A DNA stretch of 21,474 bases from Oribacterium sp. (GCA_017940955.1 JAGAXP010000286.1:1-21474); one strand, 5' to 3'; shown: positions 1 through 7,510, counted from the stretch's first letter. Program-made: numbers and translations. The notes: generated from the sequence alone by a model not told the origin.

Positions 1-600
1 AGGATTGATCCTCATGAGAATTCCCAGGGATATCTCCGACAAAAGCTCAATTGCAAGTATCGGAAATGCTATCTGCAGTCCCAATACCATGCAGTCAAAA
101 AAAAGTTCAAACATGTATCTTGCTATTCCGAAATTCAGCTGTACCTGTCCGAAGGGAATGAATTTCACGGAATTAAACAATATACGTATATATCTTATAT
201 GTCCTCCGGAAGTGAAGAACACCATGCTCATAAACATAGCAAGAAGATTGGAGGTAGGTGTGGACTGCTGATTGGAAGCAGGATCAAATACCTGAGCCAT
301 GTTAAGGCCCATTACAAAATCAATGACCGTACCTCCGAAACGTACAATCGCAAAGGTGAGATCCATACCGAAGCCTATACAGGCACCGATAGCCAGCTCT
401 TTTACCAGCAGCAATCCGTATTCGAGAAGAGTCTCCGGCTCCGTATAAAGAAGCCCTTCGTTCCAGATGAACATCATGGCAGAAAGCGTGAATACAAACA
501 TGCCCTTTATGGAGGGCGAAAACTCATTTCTGGAAATCACACTATTGAAAGTAATAACTCCCGTAACACGCATCACTATATAACTGAAAAGAATGATCAT
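1..600 (-). CDS. fliR: Flagellar export gate protein FliR (C-terminus cut by window edge)
   Basis: FliR is an integral membrane subunit of the flagellar type III export gate, assembling with FliP and FliQ inside the MS ring. I translated 200 codons from the ATG at 600; the frame stays open to base 1, so roughly the last fifth of a usual FliR is missing. Visible are hydrophobic segments and the family-typical stretch GACIGFGMDLTFAIVRFGG, followed by GLNMAQVFDPASNQQ and a later GGHIRYIR, all at expected FliR positions. The start lies one base beyond the fliQ stop, and the ribosome binding site GGAGG is embedded in the last fliQ codons, so the two genes are probably translationally coupled. Identification is firm; only the 3' end is unseen. 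Confidence 0.93.
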   Translation of the reverse strand, partial: MIILFSYIVMRVTGVITFNSVISRNEFSPSIKGMFVFTLSAMMFIWNEGLLYTEPETLLEYGLLLVKELAIGACIGFGMDLTFAIVRFGGTVIDFVMGLNMAQVFDPASNQQSTPTSNLLAMFMSMVFFTSGGHIRYIRILFNSVKFIPFGQVQLNFGIARYMFELFFDCMVLGLQIAFPILAIELLSEISLGILMRINP

Positions 601-601
601 A

Positions 602-868
602 TCATCCTCCGGCAGCGATCATATCCAGAATTTTTAAAAAAAATTCCTGGATCTTTACTAGTATGGTGCTGCCCAGAAGCGCCAGCACTATAAGTATTGA
701 CAAAAGCTTCGGTACAAAGGTAAGAGTCTGTTCATTTATGGAAGTGGCAGCACTGAATATAGCCAGCACTACACCGACTATCATACTTATAAGTAAAAGC
801 GGCAAAGCTATCTCCAGAGCCAGCATAAATGTCTCTCTCAATGTGTCAAGCGCAACTCCGGTGGTCAT
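602..868 (-). CDS. fliQ: Flagellar export gate protein FliQ
   Basis: FliQ is a small two-helix membrane subunit of the flagellar protein export gate. The 88-residue product has the usual family length and two hydrophobic helices: about residues 15-40 (ALEIALPLLLISMIVGVVLA) and 55-78 (LSILIVLALLGSTILVKI). The linker contains SINEQTLTFVPK, characteristic of FliQ/SctS proteins. The ATG at 868 is preceded by GAGGAG at good spacing. fliR follows with one base between. Upstream, 134 bp separate it from fliP, long for this operon, and a sigmaA-like promoter candidate lies there. Confidence 0.96.
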   Translation of the reverse strand: MTTGVALDTLRETFMLALEIALPLLLISMIVGVVLAIFSAATSINEQTLTFVPKLLSILIVLALLGSTILVKIQEFFLKILDMIAAGG

Positions 869-889
869 TTATAATCTCCTCTGTAAATG

Positions 890-917
890 TATATATTTAC
901 TCATTTGTATCTGACAA
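890..917 (-). promoter_or_regulatory. Candidate internal sigmaA-type promoter before fliQ
   Basis: On the minus strand TTGTCA (912-917) and TATATA (890-895) are separated by 16 bp in the AT-rich 134-bp gap between fliP and fliQ. The -35 matches 5 of 6 consensus bases and the -10 matches 4 of 6. Transcription would begin about 15 nt before the fliQ ATG, just ahead of its ribosome binding site. AT-rich gaps produce such matches by chance, so this is tentative. Confidence 0.3.
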
Positions 918-1002
918 ACAATTAAAGGTTTACTCGTATACTCTGTACACATATATTATTTAACGTTTGTATTTGAAGTATAACTGAATATCTGTCCGGT
1001 TA

Positions 1003-1659
1003 CTACCTGAAGCTCCTGATAATGGTGGAAAACATCAATTCCCATCCATTAACAGATATAAACAGTAAAAGCTTGAAGGGCATGGAAACCATGGCGGGCG
1101 GCAGCATTACCATACCCATGGCCATAAGGGTTGTGGAAACGACGATATCTATCAGAAGAAACGGAAGATAGATCAGAAAACCGGCTGTGAAGCCTCTTTT
1201 AAGCTCCGAGGTCATAAAAGCAGGGGTTATGATGGTAATGGGATAATCCCTCACATCGTCCTGAACCGCTACTTCAGCCATCTCCACAAATCTGTCGAGG
1301 GTTTCCTTTTCCGTATTTCTGAGCATGAATTCCTTAGCGGGAACCACCATACGTCTGATGCACTCTTCCTGGTTTATCCTTCCAGCTCTGTAAGGCTGAT
1401 AAGCCTGTTCGTTTATCTGGGCAATGGTGGGACTCATGATAAAGAGCGTAAGAAACAGGGCCATACCTGCTATGACCATGTTAGGCGGTGTCTGCTGAAC
1501 ACCCATTGCTGTTCTTGTAAAAGACAGGATAATGATTGTTCGAGTGAACGAAGTCATCATGACGACAATGGATGGCACCAGGGCCACCATCGTCAGCATA
1601 AATATCAAATCCAAGGTCGGAACGTTTCCGCCATTTAATCCGGTCAGTAAATCCCCCAT
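1003..1659 (-). CDS. fliP: Flagellar export gate protein FliP
   Basis: FliP is the core pore subunit of the flagellar type III export gate in the MS ring. The 218-residue product shows family hallmarks: MTSFTRTIIILSFTRTAMGVQQ near residues 35-56, TPPNMVIAGMALFLTLFIM, then the VVPAKEFMLRNTEKE region and ITPAFMTSELKRGFTAGFLIYLPFLLIDIVV, and a C-terminal LPPAMVSMPFKLLLFISVNGW. At least four hydrophobic segments are visible. There is no long N-terminal signal peptide; the chain starts close to the first conserved helix, as in other Gram-positive FliP proteins. The ATG overlaps the fliO stop by one base (TAATG), indicating translational coupling. Confidence 0.97.
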   Translation of the reverse strand: MGDLLTGLNGGNVPTLDLIFMLTMVALVPSIVVMMTSFTRTIIILSFTRTAMGVQQTPPNMVIAGMALFLTLFIMSPTIAQINEQAYQPYRAGRINQEECIRRMVVPAKEFMLRNTEKETLDRFVEMAEVAVQDDVRDYPITIITPAFMTSELKRGFTAGFLIYLPFLLIDIVVSTTLMAMGMVMLPPAMVSMPFKLLLFISVNGWELMFSTIIRSFR

Positions 1660-2021
1660 TATTTACTGCTATCCTTTCCGTCTCTGAACTGCTTCCAATA
1701 TCTGTTCAGATACTGAGAAAAATCGCCGGTCGTATGAGGACCCGTACTCTCTTCCGACGAGAAATCGCCATCGAGCTCCGTGAGGATAGAAACCCCTTGA
1801 GAAGATGAGCTCATAAGATAATTTTTATCATTTATCTTAACGATCAGAAGCAGGCGATCCTGTCCAACTGCAAGCTGATCTATGACTTCCATATATTTTG
1901 CGGTTCCGTGGAACTGCCAGGTCTTACCTAAATATCTGCTGCAGACGTAAGCCAGCAGCAGAATAATAACAAATACCAAAAAGCCGGATAAGAGTGAAAT
2001 AGTACTATACATAATTATCAC
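1659..2021 (-). CDS. fliO: Flagellar export gate assembly protein FliO (FliZ-like)
   Basis: FliO helps assemble the FliP-containing export gate. The 120-residue product has one N-terminal membrane helix (about residues 8-27, LLSGFLVFVIILLLAYVCSR) followed by a small cytoplasmic domain with the family pattern MEVIDQLAVGQDRLLLIVKINDKNYLM, like FliO/FliZ. The C-terminus is polar and weakly conserved. Its place between fliY and fliP is the standard position. The annotated start is a GTG whose last bases overlap the fliY stop (GTGA); an ATG three codons in, at 2012, is an equally possible start and neither has an ideal ribosome binding site. The stop overlaps the fliP start by one base. Confidence 0.9.
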   Translation of the reverse strand: MIIMYSTISLLSGFLVFVIILLLAYVCSRYLGKTWQFHGTAKYMEVIDQLAVGQDRLLLIVKINDKNYLMSSSSQGVSILTELDGDFSSEESTGPHTTGDFSQYLNRYWKQFRDGKDSSK

Positions 2022-3535
2022 AAACTTTCCGGACTTATTTCTTTATTGATGATCTCGGTGATACGGATACCAAAGTTATCTTCAACAACAACTATGTCTC
2101 CCCGGGCTATGCATTCACCGTTTACATAAAGATCTGCCTGCTCACCGGCCATCTTATCAAGAACCACCAGGGAACCCTGGGTGAATTCAAGTATATCCTT
2201 GACAAGCTTCTTGGTTCTTCCGATCTCTACAGAGATATCCAGAGGAACCTTCATAAGCATCTCTCTGTTCTCTTCCTGCTCTTCGCCTTCAACAGAATCG
2301 GCATATTCAGGTGAGTTGAGAGACTGAACCTTGACTCCGGGTCTCGGTTCTTTTCTTGCATTCTTTCTGTCTTCCTCTATGTCCTTTATAAGCTGCATCA
2401 TCTGGGTCTGTGACTGCTGCATCTGGTTAAGAAGCTGCAAGGTCATAGGGTCCGGAGCTGCTGCTACAGTCTGAACGTATTGAGGCTGAGGTATAGGCTG
2501 TGGCGCTGCCGCTGCCGGTGCTGGTATAGGCTGTGGTGTGGGTACCGGCTGTGGTGCCGCTGCCGCAGGAGCAGGTACAGGCTGTGGCACCGGAGCTGCG
2601 GGTGCAGGCTCGGAGGCTGCTGCTCCACCGTGAAGAAGGGCATCCACTGCTGACTGATCCAAAGGTCCTGAGGATGCTGCGGGTGCAGGCTCAGAGGCTG
2701 CTGCTCCACCATGAAGAAGGGCATCCACCGCTGACTGATCCAAAGGTCCTGAGGATGCTGCGGGTGCAGGCTCAGAGGCTGCTGCTCCACCATGAAGAAG
2801 GGCATCCACTGCTGACTGATCCAAAGGTCCTGAGGATGCTGCCGCTGCCGGTGCAGACTCAGGTTCTGAAGCAGCCTCCGGGACATCTGCTTCTACTGCC
2901 TGTATATCTTCATCATCGTCAGAACTCAGCTCCAGGCCAAACTGCTCGGCAAAGGGCTGAAGCAGTCGCCTCATGAGAGGGACAGGCATGATATTAAGGA
3001 ATTCACTTTCCAGCTGCTTATCTTCTATTTCAAGGGTGAAGCTAACTACAACCTCGTCATTGTCACCGGGGAAATATTTATCCTTAAATTCTTTTTCGTT
3101 TGGAATCTCAAACGATACCGGTGTGGAAATATCTACAGTTGTCCCCAGAAACTCTGAAAGCGCTGTTGCTGAAGAGCCCATCATCTGGTTCATGACTTCA
3201 CGGATGGCAGACGCATTCATCTCGTCCATCACGAACTCTTCCTCCGGAATATCCATGCCCATCATCATGCTGACGATGACACGGACATCGTTCCGGCTGA
3301 ACATCATGACATTTCTTCCGTCAAGACCCTTTACATAAGAAATCTCAACACCGATGGCCGGTTCAAGCTCCCTGAACTCAAACTCATTTCGATTCTGTAC
3401 CTTTACCTTAGGCGTAGTGATATTGACCTTCGTGCCGAGCATCGTTGATAATGCTGTTGCCGAAGAGCCAAGGCTGATATTCATTATCTCGCCTATGGCG
3501 TCGATTTCCATATCATTAAAGCGACCAGCACCCAT
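2018..3535 (-). CDS. fliY: Flagellar motor switch phosphatase FliY (FliN-type) with triplicated CheY-binding-like motif
   Basis: FliY is a C-ring protein that both builds the switch and dephosphorylates CheY-P. Two CheC-type phosphatase motifs are intact: IDAIGEIMNIS (E16, N19) and IREVMNQMMG (E113, N116), each followed by GSSATALS. Residues 426-505 form the FliN/SpoA domain (VPLDISVEIGRTKKLVKDIL, then DNFGIRITEI). Between them is an acidic segment, three 27-residue repeats (about 233-313), each with LDQSAVDALLHGG, and a Pro/Ala/Gln-rich linker. At 505 residues it is far longer than the B. subtilis protein (about 380). B. subtilis FliY starts with an LSQDEIDALL motif; here that end is absent, and an in-frame TAA five codons before the ATG rules out a longer start. 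AGGAG precedes the ATG. Roles of the repeats are inferred. Confidence 0.95.
   Translation of the reverse strand: MGAGRFNDMEIDAIGEIMNISLGSSATALSTMLGTKVNITTPKVKVQNRNEFEFRELEPAIGVEISYVKGLDGRNVMMFSRNDVRVIVSMMMGMDIPEEEFVMDEMNASAIREVMNQMMGSSATALSEFLGTTVDISTPVSFEIPNEKEFKDKYFPGDNDEVVVSFTLEIEDKQLESEFLNIMPVPLMRRLLQPFAEQFGLELSSDDDEDIQAVEADVPEAASEPESAPAAAASSGPLDQSAVDALLHGGAAASEPAPAASSGPLDQSAVDALLHGGAAASEPAPAASSGPLDQSAVDALLHGGAAASEPAPAAPVPQPVPAPAAAAPQPVPTPQPIPAPAAAAPQPIPQPQYVQTVAAAPDPMTLQLLNQMQQSQTQMMQLIKDIEEDRKNARKEPRPGVKVQSLNSPEYADSVEGEEQEENREMLMKVPLDISVEIGRTKKLVKDILEFTQGSLVVLDKMAGEQADLYVNGECIARGDIVVVEDNFGIRITEIINKEISPESL
2598..2840 (-). repeat. Three tandem 81-bp repeats inside fliY
   Basis: Three head-to-tail copies of an 81-bp unit begin at 2598, 2679 and 2760 and end at 2840. 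I see only three differing positions among the copies (2612, 2630 and 2729), all at third codon positions and synonymous (Ser, His and Ala codons). Each unit encodes 27 residues containing LDQSAVDALLHGG in an Ala/Pro/Ser/Glu linker. The near-identity implies recent duplication or ongoing homogenisation, and the unit could expand or contract by slippage or recombination. Confidence 0.98.
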
Positions 3536-3568
3536 TCCTACTCTCCTTTACCCCTCAAAATCTAGTAG

Positions 3569-4021
3569 TTAAGTCTTTATTTCAAGTGCCTTCTGTGCCA
3601 TCGCCTTCATAGCATTAAGAGCAGTAACGTTCGCTTCATAAGATCTGGTAGCGGACATACTGTCTACTGTTTCCTTCAGTACATCAACATTGGGCATTTC
3701 CACATATCCATCAGCATCCGCGTCGGGATGTGAAGGATTGTATACTCGTTTCATCTCACGGGTGTCAGTAATGATCTCCGATACTCTGACTCCCGATCTT
3801 GTTTGTGCACGAAAGCCTCTGCCTCGCTGGGCATTCCTGAATGCATCCGCGAAAGATCCCTCTCCGAAGCTCTCAAACACAACATCCTTACGCTGATACG
3901 CGCCGCCTGCTTCAGTGCGGGTAGTATCAACATTAGCTATATTCTCAGCAGCTATATCCATCCTGAGACGCTGGGCACTCATTCCGGAGGCTGCTATATC
4001 GAACGAACTCAAAAATGACAT
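3569..4021 (-). CDS. flgC: Flagellar proximal rod protein FlgC
   Basis: FlgC is a proximal rod component between the MS ring and the distal rod. The 150-residue product has the FlgC/rod N-terminus FDIAASGMSAQRLRMDIAAENIANVDTTRT, then GGAYQRKDVVFES, and a C-terminal helix with NVDVLKETVDSMSATRSYEANVTALNAMK, closing with a typical heptad pattern. Length matches FlgC. Start: ATG at 4021 with GAGGG six bases upstream. The location is odd: it sits between cheY and fliY, whereas flgC normally follows flgB and precedes fliE. No flgB is found in the window. Short gaps on both sides (52 and 33 bp) place it in the same transcript. Confidence 0.95.
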   Translation of the reverse strand: MSFLSSFDIAASGMSAQRLRMDIAAENIANVDTTRTEAGGAYQRKDVVFESFGEGSFADAFRNAQRGRGFRAQTRSGVRVSEIITDTREMKRVYNPSHPDADADGYVEMPNVDVLKETVDSMSATRSYEANVTALNAMKAMAQKALEIKT

Positions 4022-4073
4022 ATCATTCCCTCTCTTCCAGAAAAGTACAAAGGAATATGTCGTTCAGGTTCAT

Positions 4074-4442
4074 TTAAGCACCAAGAATATTCTTGACTGT
4101 AGAAGTGATTCTTTCTGCATTAAATGGCTTTACAACGAAATCCTTTGCACCGGACTTTATAGCATCAACAACCATTGATTCCTGTCCCATTGCGGTACAC
4201 ATAACGATCTTTGCATCCGGATGAGCTTCTCTGATCTTCTTAAGCGCCTGAAGACCATCCATATTGGGCATGGTGATATCCATGATAACAAGGTCAGGAT
4301 TCTCCTCATCATACTTCTTTACTGCTTCGGCACCATCCTGTGCCTCAACATATTCACAATCAGCAAAGCCGCCCTTTGTAAGGGAATTCTTAACCATCAT
4401 ACGCATGAATGCAGCATCATCAACAAGCATAATCTTAGCCAT
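4074..4442 (-). CDS. cheY: Chemotaxis response regulator CheY
   Basis: CheY is a single-domain receiver that, when phosphorylated by CheA, binds the flagellar switch. The 122-residue product is all receiver domain: acidic pocket D8-D9, phosphoacceptor D55 in LVIMDITMPNMDGL, switch Thr at 83 (VMCTAMGQ) and Lys105 in FVVKPF. A ribosome binding site AGGAG precedes the ATG at 4442. Placement next to fliM and fliY is usual for Gram-positive fla/che operons; here flgC is interposed between it and fliY. Its likely partners encoded here are the FliM N-terminus and the FliY linker repeats. The sensor kinase is not in the window. Confidence 0.97.
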   Translation of the reverse strand: MAKIMLVDDAAFMRMMVKNSLTKGGFADCEYVEAQDGAEAVKKYDEENPDLVIMDITMPNMDGLQALKKIREAHPDAKIVMCTAMGQESMVVDAIKSGAKDFVVKPFNAERITSTVKNILGA

Positions 4443-4503
4443 ACTTTTTTCTCCTAGCTTTTAATAAAATGTACGTTATATATCATGAACTGTTAGAGCG
4501 GCA

Positions 4504-5601
4504 TCATCCTGTCTTCTGCTCAACAGACTCACTCAAAAGATCCGCGATAACCTCCTCCGTGGGTTTATCCTTCCCCATCGGCCTTATTCTGTCTTCAATA
4601 CGTACCGCGATATTTTTCTTATGGACTCCCATGGTTCCCGTGAACCAGGGTTGTCTGCCCACAAAAAGCTTAACCTTACTTTTGGCGGATTTGTTCAAAT
4701 CTATAACATCACCCACCTGTAAATGATAAAGATCACTTATATCAAGCTTTATAACTCCAAGCTGACCGGTGATAGGGAACTTGGTATCCTTTATATGATT
4801 CATGATAACATCCGAATTGTTCTCGTAAGAGAAACCTCTTGCGATATGCTTACGGTTATCAATGATCTTAAAGATATGTTCAAGCAGAGTACCCGGTATG
4901 CAGATTCTTATCTTCTCTGCCGCTATTCCGGAAACGTCTACATTGAGAACCAGGATAACAACCGTCTCATCAAGACCTATTTCCTGAGTCATGGAGGGGT
5001 TTTCCTCCACTCTCTGCATCCTGAAGTCAATGTTTATGTAGTTGGAGAATCCATCATCCATAGAGTGTATAACATAGTCAAGCACCCTCTTGTAAAGTGC
5101 CATCTCCACATCGGAATAACGATAATTATCCTCTACACGGACAACCGAATCTCCTCCTCCCAGCATATGATTGATCAGGGTAATGATAAGACCCGGTGTG
5201 CAATATATCATGAGAGGCACATTACTCTTGCCCTTTTCGCTGATGTAAGCATCAACGATGGTCATACAGTCATTCTCATGGAACATGTTTACATACTCAT
5301 AGTAACGGCTTTCTCTAAGCTCTATAACAGTGATATCCGTAAGAACGCGGAATACACCGTTCACCTGAGATGTAAGGATTCTTGCATAGTTCTCATAAAT
5401 ACTTCTAAGGAGCTTGATCTTATCCTTTGTAAACTTACGAGGACTATAGAAATCATACTTATTAAAGTTTTCTTCTTCTTTCTTTTCCGGTTCCGATGCT
5501 TTGGTTTCCTCTACTTTTTCCTCTTTGGAAGAGGAACCTCCGCCACCCGCCATCGATTTCAGAAGTTCATCAATCTGACTCTGGGATAATACGTCTGCCA
5601 T
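4504..5601 (-). CDS. fliM: Flagellar motor switch protein FliM
   Basis: FliM links FliG to the C ring and docks CheY-P to set rotation. The 365-residue protein begins with the CheY-binding motif VLSQSQIDELLKSM (residues 4-17), followed by a Gly/Ser/Lys/Glu linker to about residue 45. The CheC-like middle domain starts at YDFYSPRKFTKDKIKLLRSIYENYAR and carries the FliG-binding loop MLGGGDS. The C-terminal SpoA domain includes ITGQLGVIKLDISDLYHLQVGDVIDL and KLFVGRQPWFTGTMGVHKKNIAVRI. Start: ATG at 5601 with GAGGGG upstream. No fliL lies between motB and fliM; only 70 bp separate them. Confidence 0.97.
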   Translation of the reverse strand: MADVLSQSQIDELLKSMAGGGGSSSKEEKVEETKASEPEKKEEENFNKYDFYSPRKFTKDKIKLLRSIYENYARILTSQVNGVFRVLTDITVIELRESRYYEYVNMFHENDCMTIVDAYISEKGKSNVPLMIYCTPGLIITLINHMLGGGDSVVRVEDNYRYSDVEMALYKRVLDYVIHSMDDGFSNYINIDFRMQRVEENPSMTQEIGLDETVVILVLNVDVSGIAAEKIRICIPGTLLEHIFKIIDNRKHIARGFSYENNSDVIMNHIKDTKFPITGQLGVIKLDISDLYHLQVGDVIDLNKSAKSKVKLFVGRQPWFTGTMGVHKKNIAVRIEDRIRPMGKDKPTEEVIADLLSESVEQKTG

Positions 5602-5671
5602 ATGTTAAACACCCCTCTGTTTATCATACCAGGTTAACACACCTCTTTACGCGGCAGGCGTAATAAAAAAA

Positions 5672-6706
5672 CTACGGTCCGACCTGTAAAGCGGCATCCA
5701 GTGAGGTTAGATCCTTCACTGCGTTTGCTGCATAACTTTCTAAATCAGCCTGACCCGACACTCCCTCGGCGGATGAGGTAACAGACGATGTATCACTTCC
5801 TCCGGCCGGAGTCAGCATCACCGTATTTTCACTTATACCGGCAGACAATCCATCATCCGCCGTTGCTACGCTTTCACCTGTTGTAATGATAGTGGTGTCA
5901 GCGTTAATGCCTTCATTCAATTCCTTATAATACTCATCCAGATCCCTGACATCACCGTCCTTATCTATGATCAGTATCTCAACCCTTCGATTGGCAGCTC
6001 TTCCCTCAGCTGTAGTATTGTCTTCAAGGGGTCTGAACTGCCCGTATCCGATGCTTACCAGCTTATCCGGATCCAGGAATTCCTTATTCTGTATGTAGAT
6101 ACAGACCTCTGCAGCTCTCATGGAGCTAAGCATGCGGTCGTTTCTTGCGTTGTTTATCTTATTCGGATCAGCCTGTGCGGTATGACCCATTACATTCAGC
6201 TGTGATATCAATTCATTATCATTGCTTATTGTATCACATAATATGTCCAGTGTCTTCTGTCCTTGTTCTGATAATACAGAGCTGTCACCGGCAAAAAAGG
6301 CTTTGTCCTTAAAAACCACGAAGGTGTAGTCCTCACCCCGGGTTACGGTTACCCCTTCGATACCGGCCTCATTGAGTTTCTGGGCTATCTGAAGATAAAT
6401 CTCGGACAGATCCGACTCCTTCAGAAGATTCTCATCTATCTCGGGATTTCCTACGATACCCTCCGGTGGAACTCCTTCTTCCACCACCTGTGCGTTGACA
6501 AGGGCAGTATCCTGAGCTTCAGCGGCTCTCTCACTTGGGGTTTTGCCGTCAGGGTATATGCTTCGTACAAAAAGATCCCATTTCTGGCTGTCTACACTTG
6601 ACATGGAGTACAAAAGAACGAAAAAGCACAGAAGCAAGGTTACGAGGTCACCATATGTGTCCATCCAGCTTCCGCCTTCGTCACCTCCTCCGCCTTTCTT
6701 TTTCAT
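5672..6706 (-). CDS. motB: Flagellar stator protein MotB with extended C-terminal tail
   Basis: MotB anchors the stator to peptidoglycan and carries the proton- (or ion-) binding Asp. The N-terminus has one membrane helix, TYGDLVTLLLCFFVLLYSM, with the conserved Asp at residue 20. The plug/linker follows, then an OmpA-like peptidoglycan-binding domain (about 125-250) with FFAGDSSVLSEQG, VMGHTAQ, SIGYGQFRPL and AANRRVEILI. After the OmpA domain comes about 94 further residues, acidic and Ser/Thr/Gly-rich, that most MotB proteins lack; total length 344 exceeds the usual 250-310. motA ends three bases before the ATG, so the pair is coupled. The tail's role is unknown and may lie in the wall or outside the membrane. 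Confidence 0.95.
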   Translation of the reverse strand: MKKKGGGGDEGGSWMDTYGDLVTLLLCFFVLLYSMSSVDSQKWDLFVRSIYPDGKTPSERAAEAQDTALVNAQVVEEGVPPEGIVGNPEIDENLLKESDLSEIYLQIAQKLNEAGIEGVTVTRGEDYTFVVFKDKAFFAGDSSVLSEQGQKTLDILCDTISNDNELISQLNVMGHTAQADPNKINNARNDRMLSSMRAAEVCIYIQNKEFLDPDKLVSIGYGQFRPLEDNTTAEGRAANRRVEILIIDKDGDVRDLDEYYKELNEGINADTTIITTGESVATADDGLSAGISENTVMLTPAGGSDTSSVTSSAEGVSGQADLESYAANAVKDLTSLDAALQVGP

Positions 6707-6709
6707 CTG

Positions 6710-7510
6710 TTATTTACCTCCTCCGTCTGCCTTCTTAAGCAGCTTGGTCTGCTGTCCTCTCTGCAATGATGCAAGAAGATGTTCTCTGATATACTTGGGG
6801 TTCTCACCTGACTGAATGGATATAACGCCTTCAATAACCGTAGAACAGTAAAGAACCTCCTCACCCTCTCTCACCGCAAGCTTCTGGGCGATAGGGTGGA
6901 ATATTACGTTGGATAATGCAGATCCATAGAAGGTTGTGATAAGCGCAACACCCATGTCCTGTCCGAGGGAGCTTGCTCCACCGGATCCGGAAAGATCCAT
7001 GCCCTTAAGCATGTTTACAAGTCCAACCAGTGTGCCGATCATTCCGAAGGCCGGTGCAAGAGCCGATCCCTTAACATACATGCCTCTTGCTTCATCATGG
7101 CGGGACATCATATCCTCAACCTGCCTTTCAAGTACAAATCTGACTTTATCCGGATCGTTTGCATCTACTATCATAAGTACTGCAGCTTTGAAAAACGGTT
7201 CCTTTATCTCTCCGGCCTTCTCTTCCAGTGCCAGCAGTCCACTCTGTCTTGCTATCATCGCCAGATCTACTATCTGCTCCACAGTCTTCGGAACATCATA
7301 CTTTTTACTGCCTCTCAGGCAGGTTCCTATGTGCTTGGGAACATCCTTAAGCATCCTGAAGGGATAACATGCTATAAGACTTGCAATAGTACCTCCAACA
7401 ACGATGACGAAAGACGGCTGATCCCAGAAGTTCCCCAGCTTTTCCACGGTGATACCGTTTACAATTAGAGCTGCTGCCACTAACCAGCCGATCAAAAGCG
7501 TTAAATCCAT
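6710..7510 (-). CDS. motA: Flagellar stator protein MotA
   Basis: MotA surrounds MotB in the stator and transmits torque to FliG through its cytoplasmic loop. The 266-residue product has four hydrophobic segments: two near the N-terminus (LTLLIGWLVAAALIVNGI and FVIVVGGTIASLIACYPF), then a charged cytoplasmic region (about 55-145), then two more around APAFGMIGTLVGLVNMLKGMD and MGVALITTFYGSALSNVIFHPIA, where the family's conserved prolines sit. AGGAGG nine bases before the ATG at 7510 supports the start. It lies 30 bp after flbD and directly before motB. A sigma28-like promoter in front of flbD may add expression of this trio. Confidence 0.97.
   Translation of the reverse strand: MDLTLLIGWLVAAALIVNGITVEKLGNFWDQPSFVIVVGGTIASLIACYPFRMLKDVPKHIGTCLRGSKKYDVPKTVEQIVDLAMIARQSGLLALEEKAGEIKEPFFKAAVLMIVDANDPDKVRFVLERQVEDMMSRHDEARGMYVKGSALAPAFGMIGTLVGLVNMLKGMDLSGSGGASSLGQDMGVALITTFYGSALSNVIFHPIAQKLAVREGEEVLYCSTVIEGVISIQSGENPKYIREHLLASLQRGQQTKLLKKADGGGK

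Noticed and set aside
2464..2976. Long open frames on both strands over the fliY repeats
   Set aside because: They are alternative readings of the GC-biased 81-bp repeats and Ala/Pro linker; the FliY frame is continuous through the region and has recognisable domains on both sides.
4723..5589. A 288-codon plus-strand frame opposite fliM
   Set aside because: FliM is clearly coding on the other strand over its full length; the antisense product shows no domain.
5602..5671. Inverted repeat TTACGC/GCGTAA and an extended -10 (TGGTATGAT) before fliM
   Set aside because: The T-run lies before the hairpin on the coding strand, so it is not a terminator, and there is no acceptable -35; too weak to call as promoter.
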